Source of the DNA: UBA3824 sp017541145
GTDB lineage: Bacteria > Bacteroidota > Bacteroidia > Bacteroidales > UBA3824
DNA length: 64,000 nt
Direction: 5' to 3'
NCBI GenBank assembly: GCA_947168365.1
Contig: CAMVLO010000001.1
Span: 83,183-147,182, forward strand
This document shows positions 51,527 through 61,983 of the stretch, piece by piece (position 1 is the stretch's first letter; every line of letters starts with the position of its first letter). Made by a program: the position numbers and the translations under genes. The notes beneath the pieces were generated by a model. The model saw only the letters and a program-made list of their open reading frames with translations, had not been told where the DNA came from and did no database searches.

Positions 51527-53815
51527 TCAAACTTTGATTCCTATCAGCAGTTGGTCATCAAGTTGAGGACGATAAATTTCTGCAATTGTGTCGCCTTCAA
51601 GTTTTTGAGTTGTCCATTCAGAAATTGCGTCTTTCAATTTTATTCTTTGTTCGCGAAATGTCAACACGCTGATTTCTTCCAAAAGTTTTTTAAGCCTTTT
51701 GGAGCCGAATTTCATTTTACCGTTTTTGCCTCCAAACTGGTCAGTAATTCCGTCCGAAAATGTATAAATCGTCGCACCTTCTTGAATATCAATTACATGA
51801 TTTGTAAAACTGTTGTTACCCATCAAATCTATTCCGGCAGAAATTTCATCGGGTTCCACGATTTTTATTTCTTGATTATTTTCAATCCAAAGCGGGCGGT
51901 TTGCTCCGGCGTATTGAACTTTATTTTTGTCTTTTGGAATTATCAAAATGCTCATGTCAATAGCGTCGTATTGTTCGTTGCCTTCGCAGTTCTGATGCAG
52001 AAACAATATAATTTTTGATCTCATATCTTCCATAATATCAGACGCTAACGAAGATTCGTTGTTTAAATCGCGATTTGTGACGATGTCGTTCAAAGTAGAA
52101 ATTCCGAGTACGCTCATAAATGCGCCCGGAACTCCGTGTCCAGTACAATCTGCTGTTACAAGTATCTTTAAATCAGAAATTTGCTGTGCCCAATAAAAAT
52201 CTCCGGAAACTATTTCCAATGGATTCCAGTAAATTAGACATTCTCCAAATATATTTTCCATTACATGTTCGTCCGGAATTAGTGCTGTTTGAATATTGCA
52301 CGCCCTCAAAAGCGAAATTCTGATATAATTGTTGGCGCGTTTAAATTGTTTTCGCTGATAAAGCAGTTCGTCTTGTTCTTCCTTGAATTTTTGTTGCAAT
52401 TCATGAAACTCTTCGCGTTGTTTGTTCAATTCTTCATTTTGCTCTTTTATTTGTTGATTTTGTTGTTTCAGCTTGTAATTCACCATGTTATGGTAAATCG
52501 TAAGACCTGCAAATACTATTATCAGCATAATGCCGGGCATCAACAAAAGTGTGAGCAACTTGTTGGTTTCCTGACCTTTAGTTTTGCGCTTTTCGAATTC
52601 TTCTTCGCGATTTTTCATTTCATTGTCTTGCGAATTTACATATTGATTGTAATTTTCTTCGGCTTGCAATTTCGTGATTTTTTTACCTAAATCATAATTG
52701 TAGCGTCTTAAATCCGTTTTGCGCGATTCGTCTAAATAATAAAGTGCCGTTTTGTAATCTTTCTTCGATTTGTAGTAAACTATTAACGCGTGATAATACA
52801 ATTCAAAGTATTTTATGCCAGCCTCTTGATTATTCTCGTAAAAATCTTTTAGTTTTTTTACTTCACGACCGGCTTCCGAAAGTTTGTTTTCCATGCAGTT
52901 AATCAAAATTTTCACTACTGCATAAATTATTTTGTGGTCTACAATTCCAAATTTTTTTGTTAATTCATATCCTCTGTCATAATATCGTTTTGTACTGTCA
53001 ATCAACGCTTTATTCTTACTAATCATGGCAAGTTCGCTGTAAACAAGAGCCGTTTTTCCGAGCGATTCGGCACTCAAGTCCTGATAATTGTTTTCAATTG
53101 AAATTTCATTAGCACGTAAGAAAAATCCCAAAGACCTGTAAATCAATGCAGTATCTCTGCGAATTGTATGAAATTTACTGAAATCGCAAAAACCGAACGA
53201 AATCAATGTTTCCACTTCGCCTCGGCTGTATCGTCCTTTTTCTATTTCGTAAGAGTTCGTAATATATTCTTGAGCCATGCCAAAGAATTGATAATCAATG
53301 CAGTATGAACCCATTATTCTGTAGACATTTGCTACTTTTTCTTGATTGCCAATTTCATCATAAATTTCAAGCGACTTTCTGCAAAATTCATCAGCATAAT
53401 AAAAATTTCCAAGTCCGTAATAATCAAAGCCTAACAGCAAATACAATCCGGCTTTGAAAGGTTTGGTAGAACTTGCATCGCCAAGTCCGAGTGTTTGGTA
53501 AATTTGACTTATGGATTCTGAATATTTTCCAAAATTTAGATTACACCATGCCAGATGTGATAATGCATTTACTTGGTGTGCCTTGTGATTGTTCTTTTTC
53601 GCCAGATTATACAAAATTTGTGAATATTTGTATGTACTGTCAACGTTGTAATGTTGGTGACAAATTTTTACCAAACAGTTTAATTTGTTGGTATCGTCAT
53701 CTTCCATTTTGGACTGCAATTCTATCAGACTGTCCAAATATTTGTTGTCGAATTCTTGCGCCGAACAAAGTGCTGATAGAAATAGTAATAATATGGTTGT
53801 TATTTTTCTTAGCAT
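51527..53815 (-). CDS. TPR sensor - SpoIIE phosphatase (paralogue 4)
   Basis: 762 aa, same plan: signal peptide, TPR array, membrane helix (~417-440), Gln/Glu-rich coiled coil (~445-490), phosphatase domain with GDFYW near 537, TADCTGHGVPGAFMS, AIDMSILII and FSDGITDQFGG. Starts 15 bp after the stop of paralogue 5, so the two are surely co-transcribed. Substrate unknown; the presumed class is SiaC- or anti-sigma-antagonist-like proteins. Confidence 0.9.
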   Translation of the reverse strand: MLRKITTILLLFLSALCSAQEFDNKYLDSLIELQSKMEDDDTNKLNCLVKICHQHYNVDSTYKYSQILYNLAKKNNHKAHQVNALSHLAWCNLNFGKYSESISQIYQTLGLGDASSTKPFKAGLYLLLGFDYYGLGNFYYADEFCRKSLEIYDEIGNQEKVANVYRIMGSYCIDYQFFGMAQEYITNSYEIEKGRYSRGEVETLISFGFCDFSKFHTIRRDTALIYRSLGFFLRANEISIENNYQDLSAESLGKTALVYSELAMISKNKALIDSTKRYYDRGYELTKKFGIVDHKIIYAVVKILINCMENKLSEAGREVKKLKDFYENNQEAGIKYFELYYHALIVYYKSKKDYKTALYYLDESRKTDLRRYNYDLGKKITKLQAEENYNQYVNSQDNEMKNREEEFEKRKTKGQETNKLLTLLLMPGIMLIIVFAGLTIYHNMVNYKLKQQNQQIKEQNEELNKQREEFHELQQKFKEEQDELLYQRKQFKRANNYIRISLLRACNIQTALIPDEHVMENIFGECLIYWNPLEIVSGDFYWAQQISDLKILVTADCTGHGVPGAFMSVLGISTLNDIVTNRDLNNESSLASDIMEDMRSKIILFLHQNCEGNEQYDAIDMSILIIPKDKNKVQYAGANRPLWIENNQEIKIVEPDEISAGIDLMGNNSFTNHVIDIQEGATIYTFSDGITDQFGGKNGKMKFGSKRLKKLLEEISVLTFREQRIKLKDAISEWTTQKLEGDTIAEIYRPQLDDQLLIGIKV

Positions 53816-53830
53816 ATTTGTTCGTTTTTT

Positions 53831-55858
53831 TTAGTGGTATTCCAGAAGTTTGATTCCAATAAGAGTTTGGTCATCTAATTGGGTGAATTTCAGTTTCTTG
53901 TTTTCGTTACCGTTTGCCAAGTCGATGTCAGTCCAATTGTCCAAAGTAGCTTTTATAATGCTGCTTTGCAGTTGAACCGGATAGTTTGCAATTTCGGTAA
54001 TCAATTCTTTCAACCTCTTGATATTGAACTTTTGACGTCCTTCCAAGCCTCCGTATTGATCCGTTGTACCATCGGTCCAAAGATATATTGAATCGGTTGG
54101 TTGTAAATAGATATTTTGATTAGTAAAATTTGTTTCTTTCTTATTACTTGTGATACTAATATAATCAGGCTTGTATTCCATAATTTCGTTGTTTTTTACT
54201 TTTAGTATCGAACGCATTGAGCCTGAATATTGCATCATAAGTTGTTCACTATTAATGATTATCAGTGCAACTTCCACTCTGTCTGCCGATTTGTAGTCGG
54301 GATCGTGAAGTTTTTCTGATAATTTTTCTTGAAGCATATTCAAGATGTCTGCCGCTGTTGTGTACGGTTTGATATTTTGGGCGAATATTTCGTTAAGAAT
54401 TGATATACAAAGCATTCCGAGTAAATTTCCGATTATGCTGTGACCCGAACAATCGCCGATTAAAAGGTATTTTAAATTGTTTTTTTCTTTAGCCCAATAG
54501 AAATCGCCGGACGCCTCGTATTTCGGTTTCCAGTAAACAAAACCGTTAAAATTTTTAAGCATAGTTTCCTTTCCGGGAATCATTCCCATTTGTATTGTCC
54601 GGGAATAATCGGTGGCGATGTTAATTTTAAATTTTGCTTCTTTGTTTAATTTTCTTAGTTTTATTAATTCTACTTCGTTTATAATTGACTGTTTGCTTAA
54701 ATCATTTTCCTTGATTTCAAGCATTTGTATCTTGCCGTTTAAATATTCGAGTTCATATTTATTGTTTTTGTATTCGATTTTATTTTGTTTGTCAATTTCG
54801 TGAATATGCCATGTCGATACTATAATTGTAGTTAATAATAATATAAAGCAAATTATACATTTGTTTTTATTATTTTGGATTCTGTTATCCAAAGTTGATC
54901 TTTCTTTGAGCATTTTTGCACGGTACGCGGTTTGTACATCTTGATGTATAATTTCTTTAATATCAGGCTTTTCGTAATAATTCGTACCGTAAAGTTTGTA
55001 ATTTTGATAGTCAATTTTCATTGATTTTTCCAATTGACTGAGTGCTGTTTTGTAATTGCCTGTTGATTTGTTGTATTCTTTCATTTGCTGCAAAATCAGC
55101 GACGATAACAAATCATCGTGGATGTTGTTACTCAGGTATTTAATTATTTCTTCAGCCTCTTTTTTTTCTTTTCTTAGGTTGTGAATTTTCAGCAAGCCGT
55201 TCATCGCGTATAGTTTGTATTTTTCTGCTGAAATTTCGTTTGCGATATCCAATGTTTTTGTACACAAAAAATTGGCTCGGTCAAGATATTCTATTGACTT
55301 TTTGGAATTCCGTATCACCTTGGTAATCAGGATGTGCGAGATATTAAGATACAATTCCATTTTCTTGTAATTGTCCTCGATTTTGTCTTTGTTTTCGTAG
55401 ACTTCCATCGTGAGTTCCTCGGCGCGATCCAGTGTATCGAGAATATTTTTCCGTTTGTAAATATTAAGATACTCGTTGGCGATGTTTTGTTTTACAATTA
55501 TTATATTTTGGAGGTCATTTCTTTTCTCGTAAATTTTTAAAATCTTGTAATATAGCTCTACTGCTTGAGTGTGAATATTCAGATTGCTGTTTATCATTGC
55601 TAAATATTCGTAAGTTTTCAGAACTTGGTTTGTATCTCGAATTTCACCAAGTTTGTTGAGCGTAAGTTGTTTAAAATTAGTGTATTTCGCGAGAATTTTC
55701 AGGTCGGTATCTGTGAGCTTTCTGTTGTCGTTGATATCGGTTCGCTGTATATTATTTGCAATTAGAATCAAGCTGTCGAGCTGTTGGTCGATGTTCTGAC
55801 TCACAGCTAAACGGCTGATTGAAAGTAATATTAATATCAAAATAATTCTATATTGCAT
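53831..55858 (-). CDS. Divergent TPR sensor - SpoIIE-like phosphatase (paralogue 5)
   Basis: 675 aa, the most divergent of the six. Shorter TPR part, membrane helix ~330-352, coiled coil and a SpoIIE-like domain. GDFYW (~450), GDCSGHS and WTDGTTDQYGG are present, but the family's HGVPGAFMSMLG helix is replaced by HSIIGNLLGMLC, and the GMDMS-type Asp motif reads DRVEVALIII. The metal-binding Asp survive but the catalytic neighbourhood is altered, so activity or specificity may differ. Confidence 0.82.
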   Translation of the reverse strand: MQYRIILILILLSISRLAVSQNIDQQLDSLILIANNIQRTDINDNRKLTDTDLKILAKYTNFKQLTLNKLGEIRDTNQVLKTYEYLAMINSNLNIHTQAVELYYKILKIYEKRNDLQNIIIVKQNIANEYLNIYKRKNILDTLDRAEELTMEVYENKDKIEDNYKKMELYLNISHILITKVIRNSKKSIEYLDRANFLCTKTLDIANEISAEKYKLYAMNGLLKIHNLRKEKKEAEEIIKYLSNNIHDDLLSSLILQQMKEYNKSTGNYKTALSQLEKSMKIDYQNYKLYGTNYYEKPDIKEIIHQDVQTAYRAKMLKERSTLDNRIQNNKNKCIICFILLLTTIIVSTWHIHEIDKQNKIEYKNNKYELEYLNGKIQMLEIKENDLSKQSIINEVELIKLRKLNKEAKFKINIATDYSRTIQMGMIPGKETMLKNFNGFVYWKPKYEASGDFYWAKEKNNLKYLLIGDCSGHSIIGNLLGMLCISILNEIFAQNIKPYTTAADILNMLQEKLSEKLHDPDYKSADRVEVALIIINSEQLMMQYSGSMRSILKVKNNEIMEYKPDYISITSNKKETNFTNQNIYLQPTDSIYLWTDGTTDQYGGLEGRQKFNIKRLKELITEIANYPVQLQSSIIKATLDNWTDIDLANGNENKKLKFTQLDDQTLIGIKLLEYH

Positions 55859-55935
55859 GTTTTGAGTTATGTTAATTTGACGCTTTAAATGTAGATAAAA
55901 TATCTATAAATCCAAAATATCTTGTGATTTTTTAG

Positions 55936-58236
55936 TTATTTTAAGCTAATTCCTATCAAAAGTTGGTCGTCGAGGTTTTGTTCTTCCGGAAAATTTTTCT
56001 GCCAATTGTTCATTGCAGTTAAAATTTCTGTTTTTTGTTGACTGAGTGATAGTTGAGAAGTTTCCTCTACTATTTTTCTCAATCTGGTTTCGTTGAAAAG
56101 TACCGCTCTTTTTCCTTTCTTTTCTCCGCCCAAGATATCCACAATTCCGTCAGTAAACATATAAATTCTATCTCCGGAATTATAGTTTATTTTGTGATTT
56201 GTAAAAGGATGAGTTTGAAAAAAGTGACGTCCAACCGGCATTCTGTCTTCTTTCAGTTTTATTAAACTATTGTTTTGTAACATCAGACAAGGACGCATAG
56301 CACCGGCAAATTGTAATTCACGTTTTGACTCGTTGATTATGCATACCGAAGCATCCATTCCGTCCATGTTTCCTTTTACAGTTGCATCAATTATTTTTTT
56401 GCGAAGTTGGCTTAGAATATCAGCAGCCGTGTTTTGTTCTGTAATTGATTGAGAAATCTGATTCAAAATACTGATTCCCAATATACTAAGCAGTCCGCCC
56501 GGTATTCCGTGACCTGTACAATCCGCTACGCATGCAATTTTTAGATTTCCGATTTTTCGTGCCCAATAAAAATCTCCGGAAACAATTTCCAACGGTTTGA
56601 AAATCAAGATGTAATCACCAAACAAATCTTGTAACATCTCTTCTGTCGGCATGGCAGCGCATTGAATTTTGCTCGCGTACTGTATGCTATGAATTTTTGC
56701 GCGATTGTTGCTCAAAATTGAATCCTTTTTTTCTTTGATTTCGTCGCGTTGCCGTTTTATTTCTTGACTTTGTTCCAAAATATGTTCCTGAATATTCTGT
56801 AGTTTTTCGTTGAGCATCAGGATATTGTTGGTTTGGATTTCCAAATCATTGTTGAGTTGCGCCGTGATTTTTAAATTTCGTTTGTTATAAACGCAAAGAA
56901 AAATCACGATACTGCCAACTACTGCAAGAAAAATTCTTCCGTAAAGCAAAATTTTGTTTTCGTTTTCCAACGATTCTTTTCGAGCGTTGCGGTCTGCATC
57001 TATTTTCGCAATTCGGTTTTCAAATTGAATTCTGCTGTACTCTTTTGTAGCGTCTACTACATAATCCATACCGTATCTTTTGTGATTGAATTTTTCTCGC
57101 TCTTCGTTTAGTTCAAGATACTTTTTGTAATTTTGGGTATATTTGTAATAAGACAAAATCGCGGGACAAAGATCTTCGTAATAAAGTATTCCGTAGTTGG
57201 CGAGATTTTTCCTCAGATTTTTGTCATTTTTGTCGAGAATTTCTTTGGCTTCTTTGTATTTGCCAAGTAGCATAAGTTTTTGACTTTCATTGATATCTAC
57301 TTGTAAATTTTTTATGTCGTCGCCCATTTTTTCGATACATTCGCGGGCAATATTTTCATAGTAATTGCAACTGTCAATCATTTGTTGAAATTTGGGATGT
57401 TTTGATGTCATCGCATTTGCAATTTCCATGTAAGTGCCTTGCAATTGTGTAGTTATCTCTACAATTACTTCGAGAAAATTGGCTGTACACGCATTTTTGT
57501 ACGCTTTTAAATATTGTGTTTTGGCTTTATATAAATAAGTGGTGTCGCCGGTGTTGGCAAATCTTGCGGTGGAGACATATCCCAACGCCAAGATGTCAAA
57601 CGAAATTCCTACATAATCTTTGTTCGGAAGGTCTATCGAGAGAGCTTTTTCGGCGTATTCTTCTGCGATTTCGTAAATTCTGTATTCTTTGTAATTGTTT
57701 GACAGACATCTGTATATCCTTGCGCATCTTACAGAATCTTTGTTCGACGAAAAAATTCTTAGTGCTTTGGTGTAATATTCGTTCGAACTTATTTTGTTAT
57801 TTAGATTATCAAGAATTACAGCAAGACAATTGTAACAGATACCTTCTTTTGTAGTATTTTCAAGAGTTTTCCAAAGATACAGAGCATTGTAAAAACATTC
57901 CGACGCCTTTTGATTGTCAATTCCCGAAGAGTAATATGCGCCTGTAAACATCAATGCTTCAGCCTGTTGTTCCTTGTTATTAAGTTTGCATGCGATATTT
58001 TCTGCAAGTTTGGAATACTTGAGAATGGAATCCATGTTGTAATGATAATGGTAAATTTCTGTGTACAATCTTAATTTTGCTGTATCCGTTTCAGCCTTAG
58101 CAGCTTCGTCGGTAAGTTTCAGCAACATCTCGTCGGTGCCGGTATTTAGCTTTGAAGTTTGGCACATCGAAGATTCAACATTTAATATTATAATCAAATG
58201 TAAAAAAACAATTGATTTAATGCACTTGAAAATCAT
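55936..58236 (-). CDS. TPR sensor - SpoIIE phosphatase (paralogue 6)
   Basis: 766 aa. Signal peptide, TPR array (~30-400), membrane helix (~430-449), coiled coil, phosphatase domain with GDFYW near 552, VADCTGHGIPGGLLSILG, GMDASVCII and FTDGIVDILGG, in which the usual DQ is DI. First gene of the array; a minus-strand TATCTTTG at 58377-58370 gives a ~130-nt leader and probably drives all four. Confidence 0.9.
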   Translation of the reverse strand: MIFKCIKSIVFLHLIIILNVESSMCQTSKLNTGTDEMLLKLTDEAAKAETDTAKLRLYTEIYHYHYNMDSILKYSKLAENIACKLNNKEQQAEALMFTGAYYSSGIDNQKASECFYNALYLWKTLENTTKEGICYNCLAVILDNLNNKISSNEYYTKALRIFSSNKDSVRCARIYRCLSNNYKEYRIYEIAEEYAEKALSIDLPNKDYVGISFDILALGYVSTARFANTGDTTYLYKAKTQYLKAYKNACTANFLEVIVEITTQLQGTYMEIANAMTSKHPKFQQMIDSCNYYENIARECIEKMGDDIKNLQVDINESQKLMLLGKYKEAKEILDKNDKNLRKNLANYGILYYEDLCPAILSYYKYTQNYKKYLELNEEREKFNHKRYGMDYVVDATKEYSRIQFENRIAKIDADRNARKESLENENKILLYGRIFLAVVGSIVIFLCVYNKRNLKITAQLNNDLEIQTNNILMLNEKLQNIQEHILEQSQEIKRQRDEIKEKKDSILSNNRAKIHSIQYASKIQCAAMPTEEMLQDLFGDYILIFKPLEIVSGDFYWARKIGNLKIACVADCTGHGIPGGLLSILGISILNQISQSITEQNTAADILSQLRKKIIDATVKGNMDGMDASVCIINESKRELQFAGAMRPCLMLQNNSLIKLKEDRMPVGRHFFQTHPFTNHKINYNSGDRIYMFTDGIVDILGGEKKGKRAVLFNETRLRKIVEETSQLSLSQQKTEILTAMNNWQKNFPEEQNLDDQLLIGISLK

Positions 58237-58369
58237 TAAAATATAAAATTACGGAATAAAAACTACTTTTTTTTGAGTTATAAGTTATAAAAATCTTCTT
58301 TCGATTAGCCGCCCAATTCAGCTTTTTTCCCGTATCATGTTCTCATAATCCGGATTAGTAAATTCGATG

Positions 58370-58417
58370 CAAAGATAATATTTTTTTTGTTTTTTTAACA
58401 TTAGTTTATTACCTTTG
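58370..58417. promoter_or_regulatory. Divergent promoters: phosphatase array / EF-hand protein
   Basis: Minus-strand TATCTTTG (58377-58370) faces the array. Plus-strand TACCTTTG (58410-58417), with TTG at 58387-58389 (20-bp spacer), faces the EF-hand gene. The close spacing suggests coordinated or competing transcription. Confidence 0.7.
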
Positions 58418-58448
58418 AAGCGAATAATTAATCATTTATTTATAAACA

Positions 58449-60698
58449 ATGGAAAAGAACTCAGATTATAAATGGAAGTTCTCAAAGATAGGCGATGTCA
58501 CCCGCGTAAGTATCGAAACCGGTGATGATATCAAACATCTTCCTGAACTGGACACAAAGATGTGGACTGTGTTGTCGTGCCCACGCAGCAGTCTCGAATT
58601 TGATCAGAAAACACTTGACTTGCTTGATGTTAACAAAGATGGTAAAATCCGTGTCAACGAAGTTGTAAAGGCTTCGGAATGGTTGTGCAAGGTGCTTGTA
58701 ACTCCGGATTTGTTGGTAAAACAGCCGGATACTCTCAAACTTTCAGATATCAACCAAGAGACCGAAGAAGGCAAAAAAATATACAATTCCGCTAAAGAAA
58801 TAATTCAGGTGTTAAATCTTGGTAAAGAAGAACTTAACATCGAAGATACAAAAGACCTGAAAAAAATATTTTCAAAAACTCCATTTCCTAAATACGGTGT
58901 TGTTTCCGAAAAATCTACCGACGATGTTGTTTTGAAAGACTTAATCGCACTTGTAGCCGACAAAATCGGTTTTATAGAAGGCGAAGACGGTTTGAAAGGT
59001 ATTGATAAAGATCATGTTGAAGCTTTTTACAAGGAACTTGCTGATTATTCTGATTGGAAAAAATCTGCTGTAGATTTGTGTTACGGCGACAATACCGAAG
59101 CGGCTATCAATGCTTTCAACGCAATTAAACTCAAGATTCAAGATTATTTTGTACGTTGCAAAATGGTGGCTTTCAACAAAGAAACTTATTCTGCAATGGA
59201 ACTTCCGATAGAGCAGCTCGCTCAAATTACTACCGAAAATCTTTCCGAAAAACTTTCTGAACTTGCAAAATATCCTATCGCAAGAATTTCTGATAAATGC
59301 GAACTTCCTTTGAACGGAGAAATCAATCCGGCTTGGGAAAATGCATTTGCCGAGGTTAAGAGATTGATTTTTGATGTAGATTTCGCCGGAAAAACTTCGA
59401 TTACCGAGGCCGAATTCCTTACAATTGAGCCGAAACTGAAATCTTATCAAGAATGGATTTCCGCAAAAAAAGGTGCAAAAGTAGAATCTGTAGGATTGGA
59501 AAAAATCAATCAGTTGCTTGCTGAAGACAACAAGTCAAAACTTCTTGCTTTGATAGAAGAAGACACTGCCAAAGAAAAAGATTTAACTGAAATTTTGGCT
59601 GTTGACAGTTTGTTGCATTGTTGCAAATATTTCTTCAGTTTCTTGCGCAATTTCGTTACATTTTCTGACTTTTATACAGCTCATCACGAAAAACTCGCGA
59701 TGTTTCAAGCCGGAAAACTTTTTATCGACCAGCGTGAATGTGACCTTACAATAAAAGTAACCGACATGCCAAAACATGATGCAACAGCTACTGCAAGTGG
59801 TATGTTTCTTGTTTATTGCGATTGTGTAAGCAGTGTCACAAAAGCTACAATGAAAATTTGTGCTGTAGTAACCGACGGAGAAAACGAAAATATTATGGTT
59901 GGCAAAAATGCAATTTTTGTTGACCGTGACAATGTGATTTGGGATGCTACGGTATTCAAAGTAATTGAAAATCCGATTTCAATTCGTGAGGCATTCTGGG
60001 CTCCATACAAGAAATTTGTAAAATTTGCTGAAGATCAAATCAACAAAATTGCAGCCTCAAAAGACAAGGCAATGACCGAAAAAGCTTCGGCTTCGATTGC
60101 GGATACAAGTACAAAACTTGCCACAACACCGGCTCCGGCTGCCGACGGTACAGCTGCTGCTCCTGCTGATCCGCTTTTAAGCGAAAAGAAACAAGCTTTT
60201 GACATCGCTAAATTCTGCGGTATTTTTGCTGCAATCGGTATGGCTTTGGGCTACATCGGAGGATTTTTGGTAAGTGTGGTTACAGGTTTTGCAAGTTTGA
60301 AAGTTTGGCAAATGGTATTGGCAATTCTTGGAATATTGCTTTTGATTTCCGGTCCGTCGATGCTTATCGCTTACTTGAAACTTCGCCGTCGCAACCTGTC
60401 ACCGCTTCTCAATGCAAACGGTTGGGCTGTAAATGCTCAGTCTTTTGTTAACATCTTGTTTGGTGCTACATTAACACATATCGCAAAATTCCCGATTCTC
60501 AATGTAAAAGATCCGTTGGCTGACAAGGGTTATCCGAAATGGAAAATTGTACTTTGGGTATTGTTTATTTTGGTGATTGTAGGATTGGTATTGTATTGCA
60601 ACGGTTATCTTACAAGATTCGGTTTGAGCCCCGAAGGAATTTGGGATTTTACAACAGACCCGATTGTAAAAAATGCTGCTGATACATTGTCACACTAA
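58449..60698 (+). CDS. Large EF-hand protein with C-terminal membrane segments
   Basis: 749 aa, no signal peptide. A canonical EF-hand loop DVNKDGKIRVNE occupies residues 60-71. The long central part is helical and acidic with no family I can name. An Ala/Pro/Thr linker (~560-575) leads to three or four membrane helices (~585-735). A second calcium loop was not found. Probably a membrane-anchored cytoplasmic protein; calcium binding is inferred only from the loop. Followed by a terminator. Confidence 0.7.
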   Translation: MEKNSDYKWKFSKIGDVTRVSIETGDDIKHLPELDTKMWTVLSCPRSSLEFDQKTLDLLDVNKDGKIRVNEVVKASEWLCKVLVTPDLLVKQPDTLKLSDINQETEEGKKIYNSAKEIIQVLNLGKEELNIEDTKDLKKIFSKTPFPKYGVVSEKSTDDVVLKDLIALVADKIGFIEGEDGLKGIDKDHVEAFYKELADYSDWKKSAVDLCYGDNTEAAINAFNAIKLKIQDYFVRCKMVAFNKETYSAMELPIEQLAQITTENLSEKLSELAKYPIARISDKCELPLNGEINPAWENAFAEVKRLIFDVDFAGKTSITEAEFLTIEPKLKSYQEWISAKKGAKVESVGLEKINQLLAEDNKSKLLALIEEDTAKEKDLTEILAVDSLLHCCKYFFSFLRNFVTFSDFYTAHHEKLAMFQAGKLFIDQRECDLTIKVTDMPKHDATATASGMFLVYCDCVSSVTKATMKICAVVTDGENENIMVGKNAIFVDRDNVIWDATVFKVIENPISIREAFWAPYKKFVKFAEDQINKIAASKDKAMTEKASASIADTSTKLATTPAPAADGTAAAPADPLLSEKKQAFDIAKFCGIFAAIGMALGYIGGFLVSVVTGFASLKVWQMVLAILGILLLISGPSMLIAYLKLRRRNLSPLLNANGWAVNAQSFVNILFGATLTHIAKFPILNVKDPLADKGYPKWKIVLWVLFILVIVGLVLYCNGYLTRFGLSPEGIWDFTTDPIVKNAADTLSH

Positions 60699-60721
60699 AA
60701 TTTATTGAAAATAAAATTATT

Positions 60722-60757
60722 ACAAGCACTAAGTTTTTTAGTGCTTGTATTTTTTAA
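60722..60757 (+). terminator. Rho-independent terminator
   Basis: Arms ACAAGCACTAA and TTAGTGCTTGT with T run. It overlaps the region of an upstream alternative start of the next gene, supporting the later start at 60781. Confidence 0.8.
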
Positions 60758-60780
60758 CAAACAGTAAAATATACAAAATA

Positions 60781-61782
60781 ATGTCATTAAAAGCATCGTC
60801 GATGTTGATCTCTGCTGCAATTTGCGGACAGGTACTCTGCGGTTCGGGTGCTATGGCACAAGTTCCGGAAGGTTATGACATCGCTAATTGGAAAAATTTC
60901 AGTACCTCTGCCGTAACATATTCTTTCGACGACGGTACAGCAAATCAGATTCCGGTAGCAATTCCGCTTTTGGATAAATACAATTTTAAGGGATCATTCA
61001 ATCTCGTTACCGATTGGGTGAAAGATTGGTCGGCTTGGAAAAAAGTTGCTGACAACGGGCATGAAATAGCATCTCATACAGTCAGTCACAAAAATTTCGG
61101 ACAGATAACAGAAGATATTCAAGAGCAAGAACTCAGAGATTCCAAACAGATTATCGAAAAAAATATTGGTCGCGAGTGTATTACAATGGTGTATCCGTAT
61201 TGCGCCCGTGGCAACGATAATATTGTTGCAAAATACTATATTTCAGCTCGTTCATGTTCCGGACATATCGAAAATCCCAAACCACAAAACATGTTTGATA
61301 TTACATCGTTGGGTGTCGGTACCGAATCTCAAACCAATTCGGCAAAAGCTTTCAACGATTGGGTTGGCAACGGAGTTTCTCAAAACGGTTGGGCAGTATT
61401 TTTGATTCACGCAATAGACAACGATGGCGGATATTCACCGATAAATTCTTCCGATTTTGAGCAACATCTTAAATATGTAAGTTCCAATCCTCAAAAGTTT
61501 TGGGTTGCAACATTTGCTCAAGTCAGTAAGTATATCCTCGAACGTAACAGTTTGAATATCAAAGAAAAAGTTACAAAAAAAGCTGTAGACGTAATAGTAA
61601 CATGTACAGATAAAACAGAAATTACAAAATTGGACGAACCTATTACAATTAGCCGCAAACTTCCTAACGGCTGGACAACAGCAAAAGTAAAATGCGGACA
61701 ACAGCAAGTAGAATCCAAAATCAAAGACAATAAGTTGATTTTCAATGTAATACCGGGAAACAACTATAAAATTGTTAAATAA
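60781..61782 (+). CDS. Polysaccharide deacetylase (NodB-type), secreted
   Basis: 333 aa from the ATG at 60781, which gives a signal peptide ending GAMAQ. NodB homology: TYSFDDGTANQ (motif 1, Asp pair), HEIASHTVSHKNFG (motif 2, metal His), VYPYCARGN near motif 3, and FLIHAID near motif 5. The last ~85 residues form an extra beta domain. Likely removes acetyl groups from a cell-envelope or dietary glycan. Motif 3 lacks the usual R-P-P-G form, so the substrate is open. Confidence 0.82.
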   Translation: MSLKASSMLISAAICGQVLCGSGAMAQVPEGYDIANWKNFSTSAVTYSFDDGTANQIPVAIPLLDKYNFKGSFNLVTDWVKDWSAWKKVADNGHEIASHTVSHKNFGQITEDIQEQELRDSKQIIEKNIGRECITMVYPYCARGNDNIVAKYYISARSCSGHIENPKPQNMFDITSLGVGTESQTNSAKAFNDWVGNGVSQNGWAVFLIHAIDNDGGYSPINSSDFEQHLKYVSSNPQKFWVATFAQVSKYILERNSLNIKEKVTKKAVDVIVTCTDKTEITKLDEPITISRKLPNGWTTAKVKCGQQQVESKIKDNKLIFNVIPGNNYKIVK

Positions 61783-61983
61783 AAAAATAGTGAGAAAAAT
61801 TGTTAAATCCTTGATTTTATGTTAATTATTGACGCAAAAATGTAATATTTAATCTAAAATCAGGGACAAACACAATTTAAATGATGTAATAATTCATTTT
61901 TGTAATATATTTTGGGTTATTAACATTTTTTATCTTTACTTTGCACCAAAAATCAGAATATTAATTTAGTAAATTTACATAAA

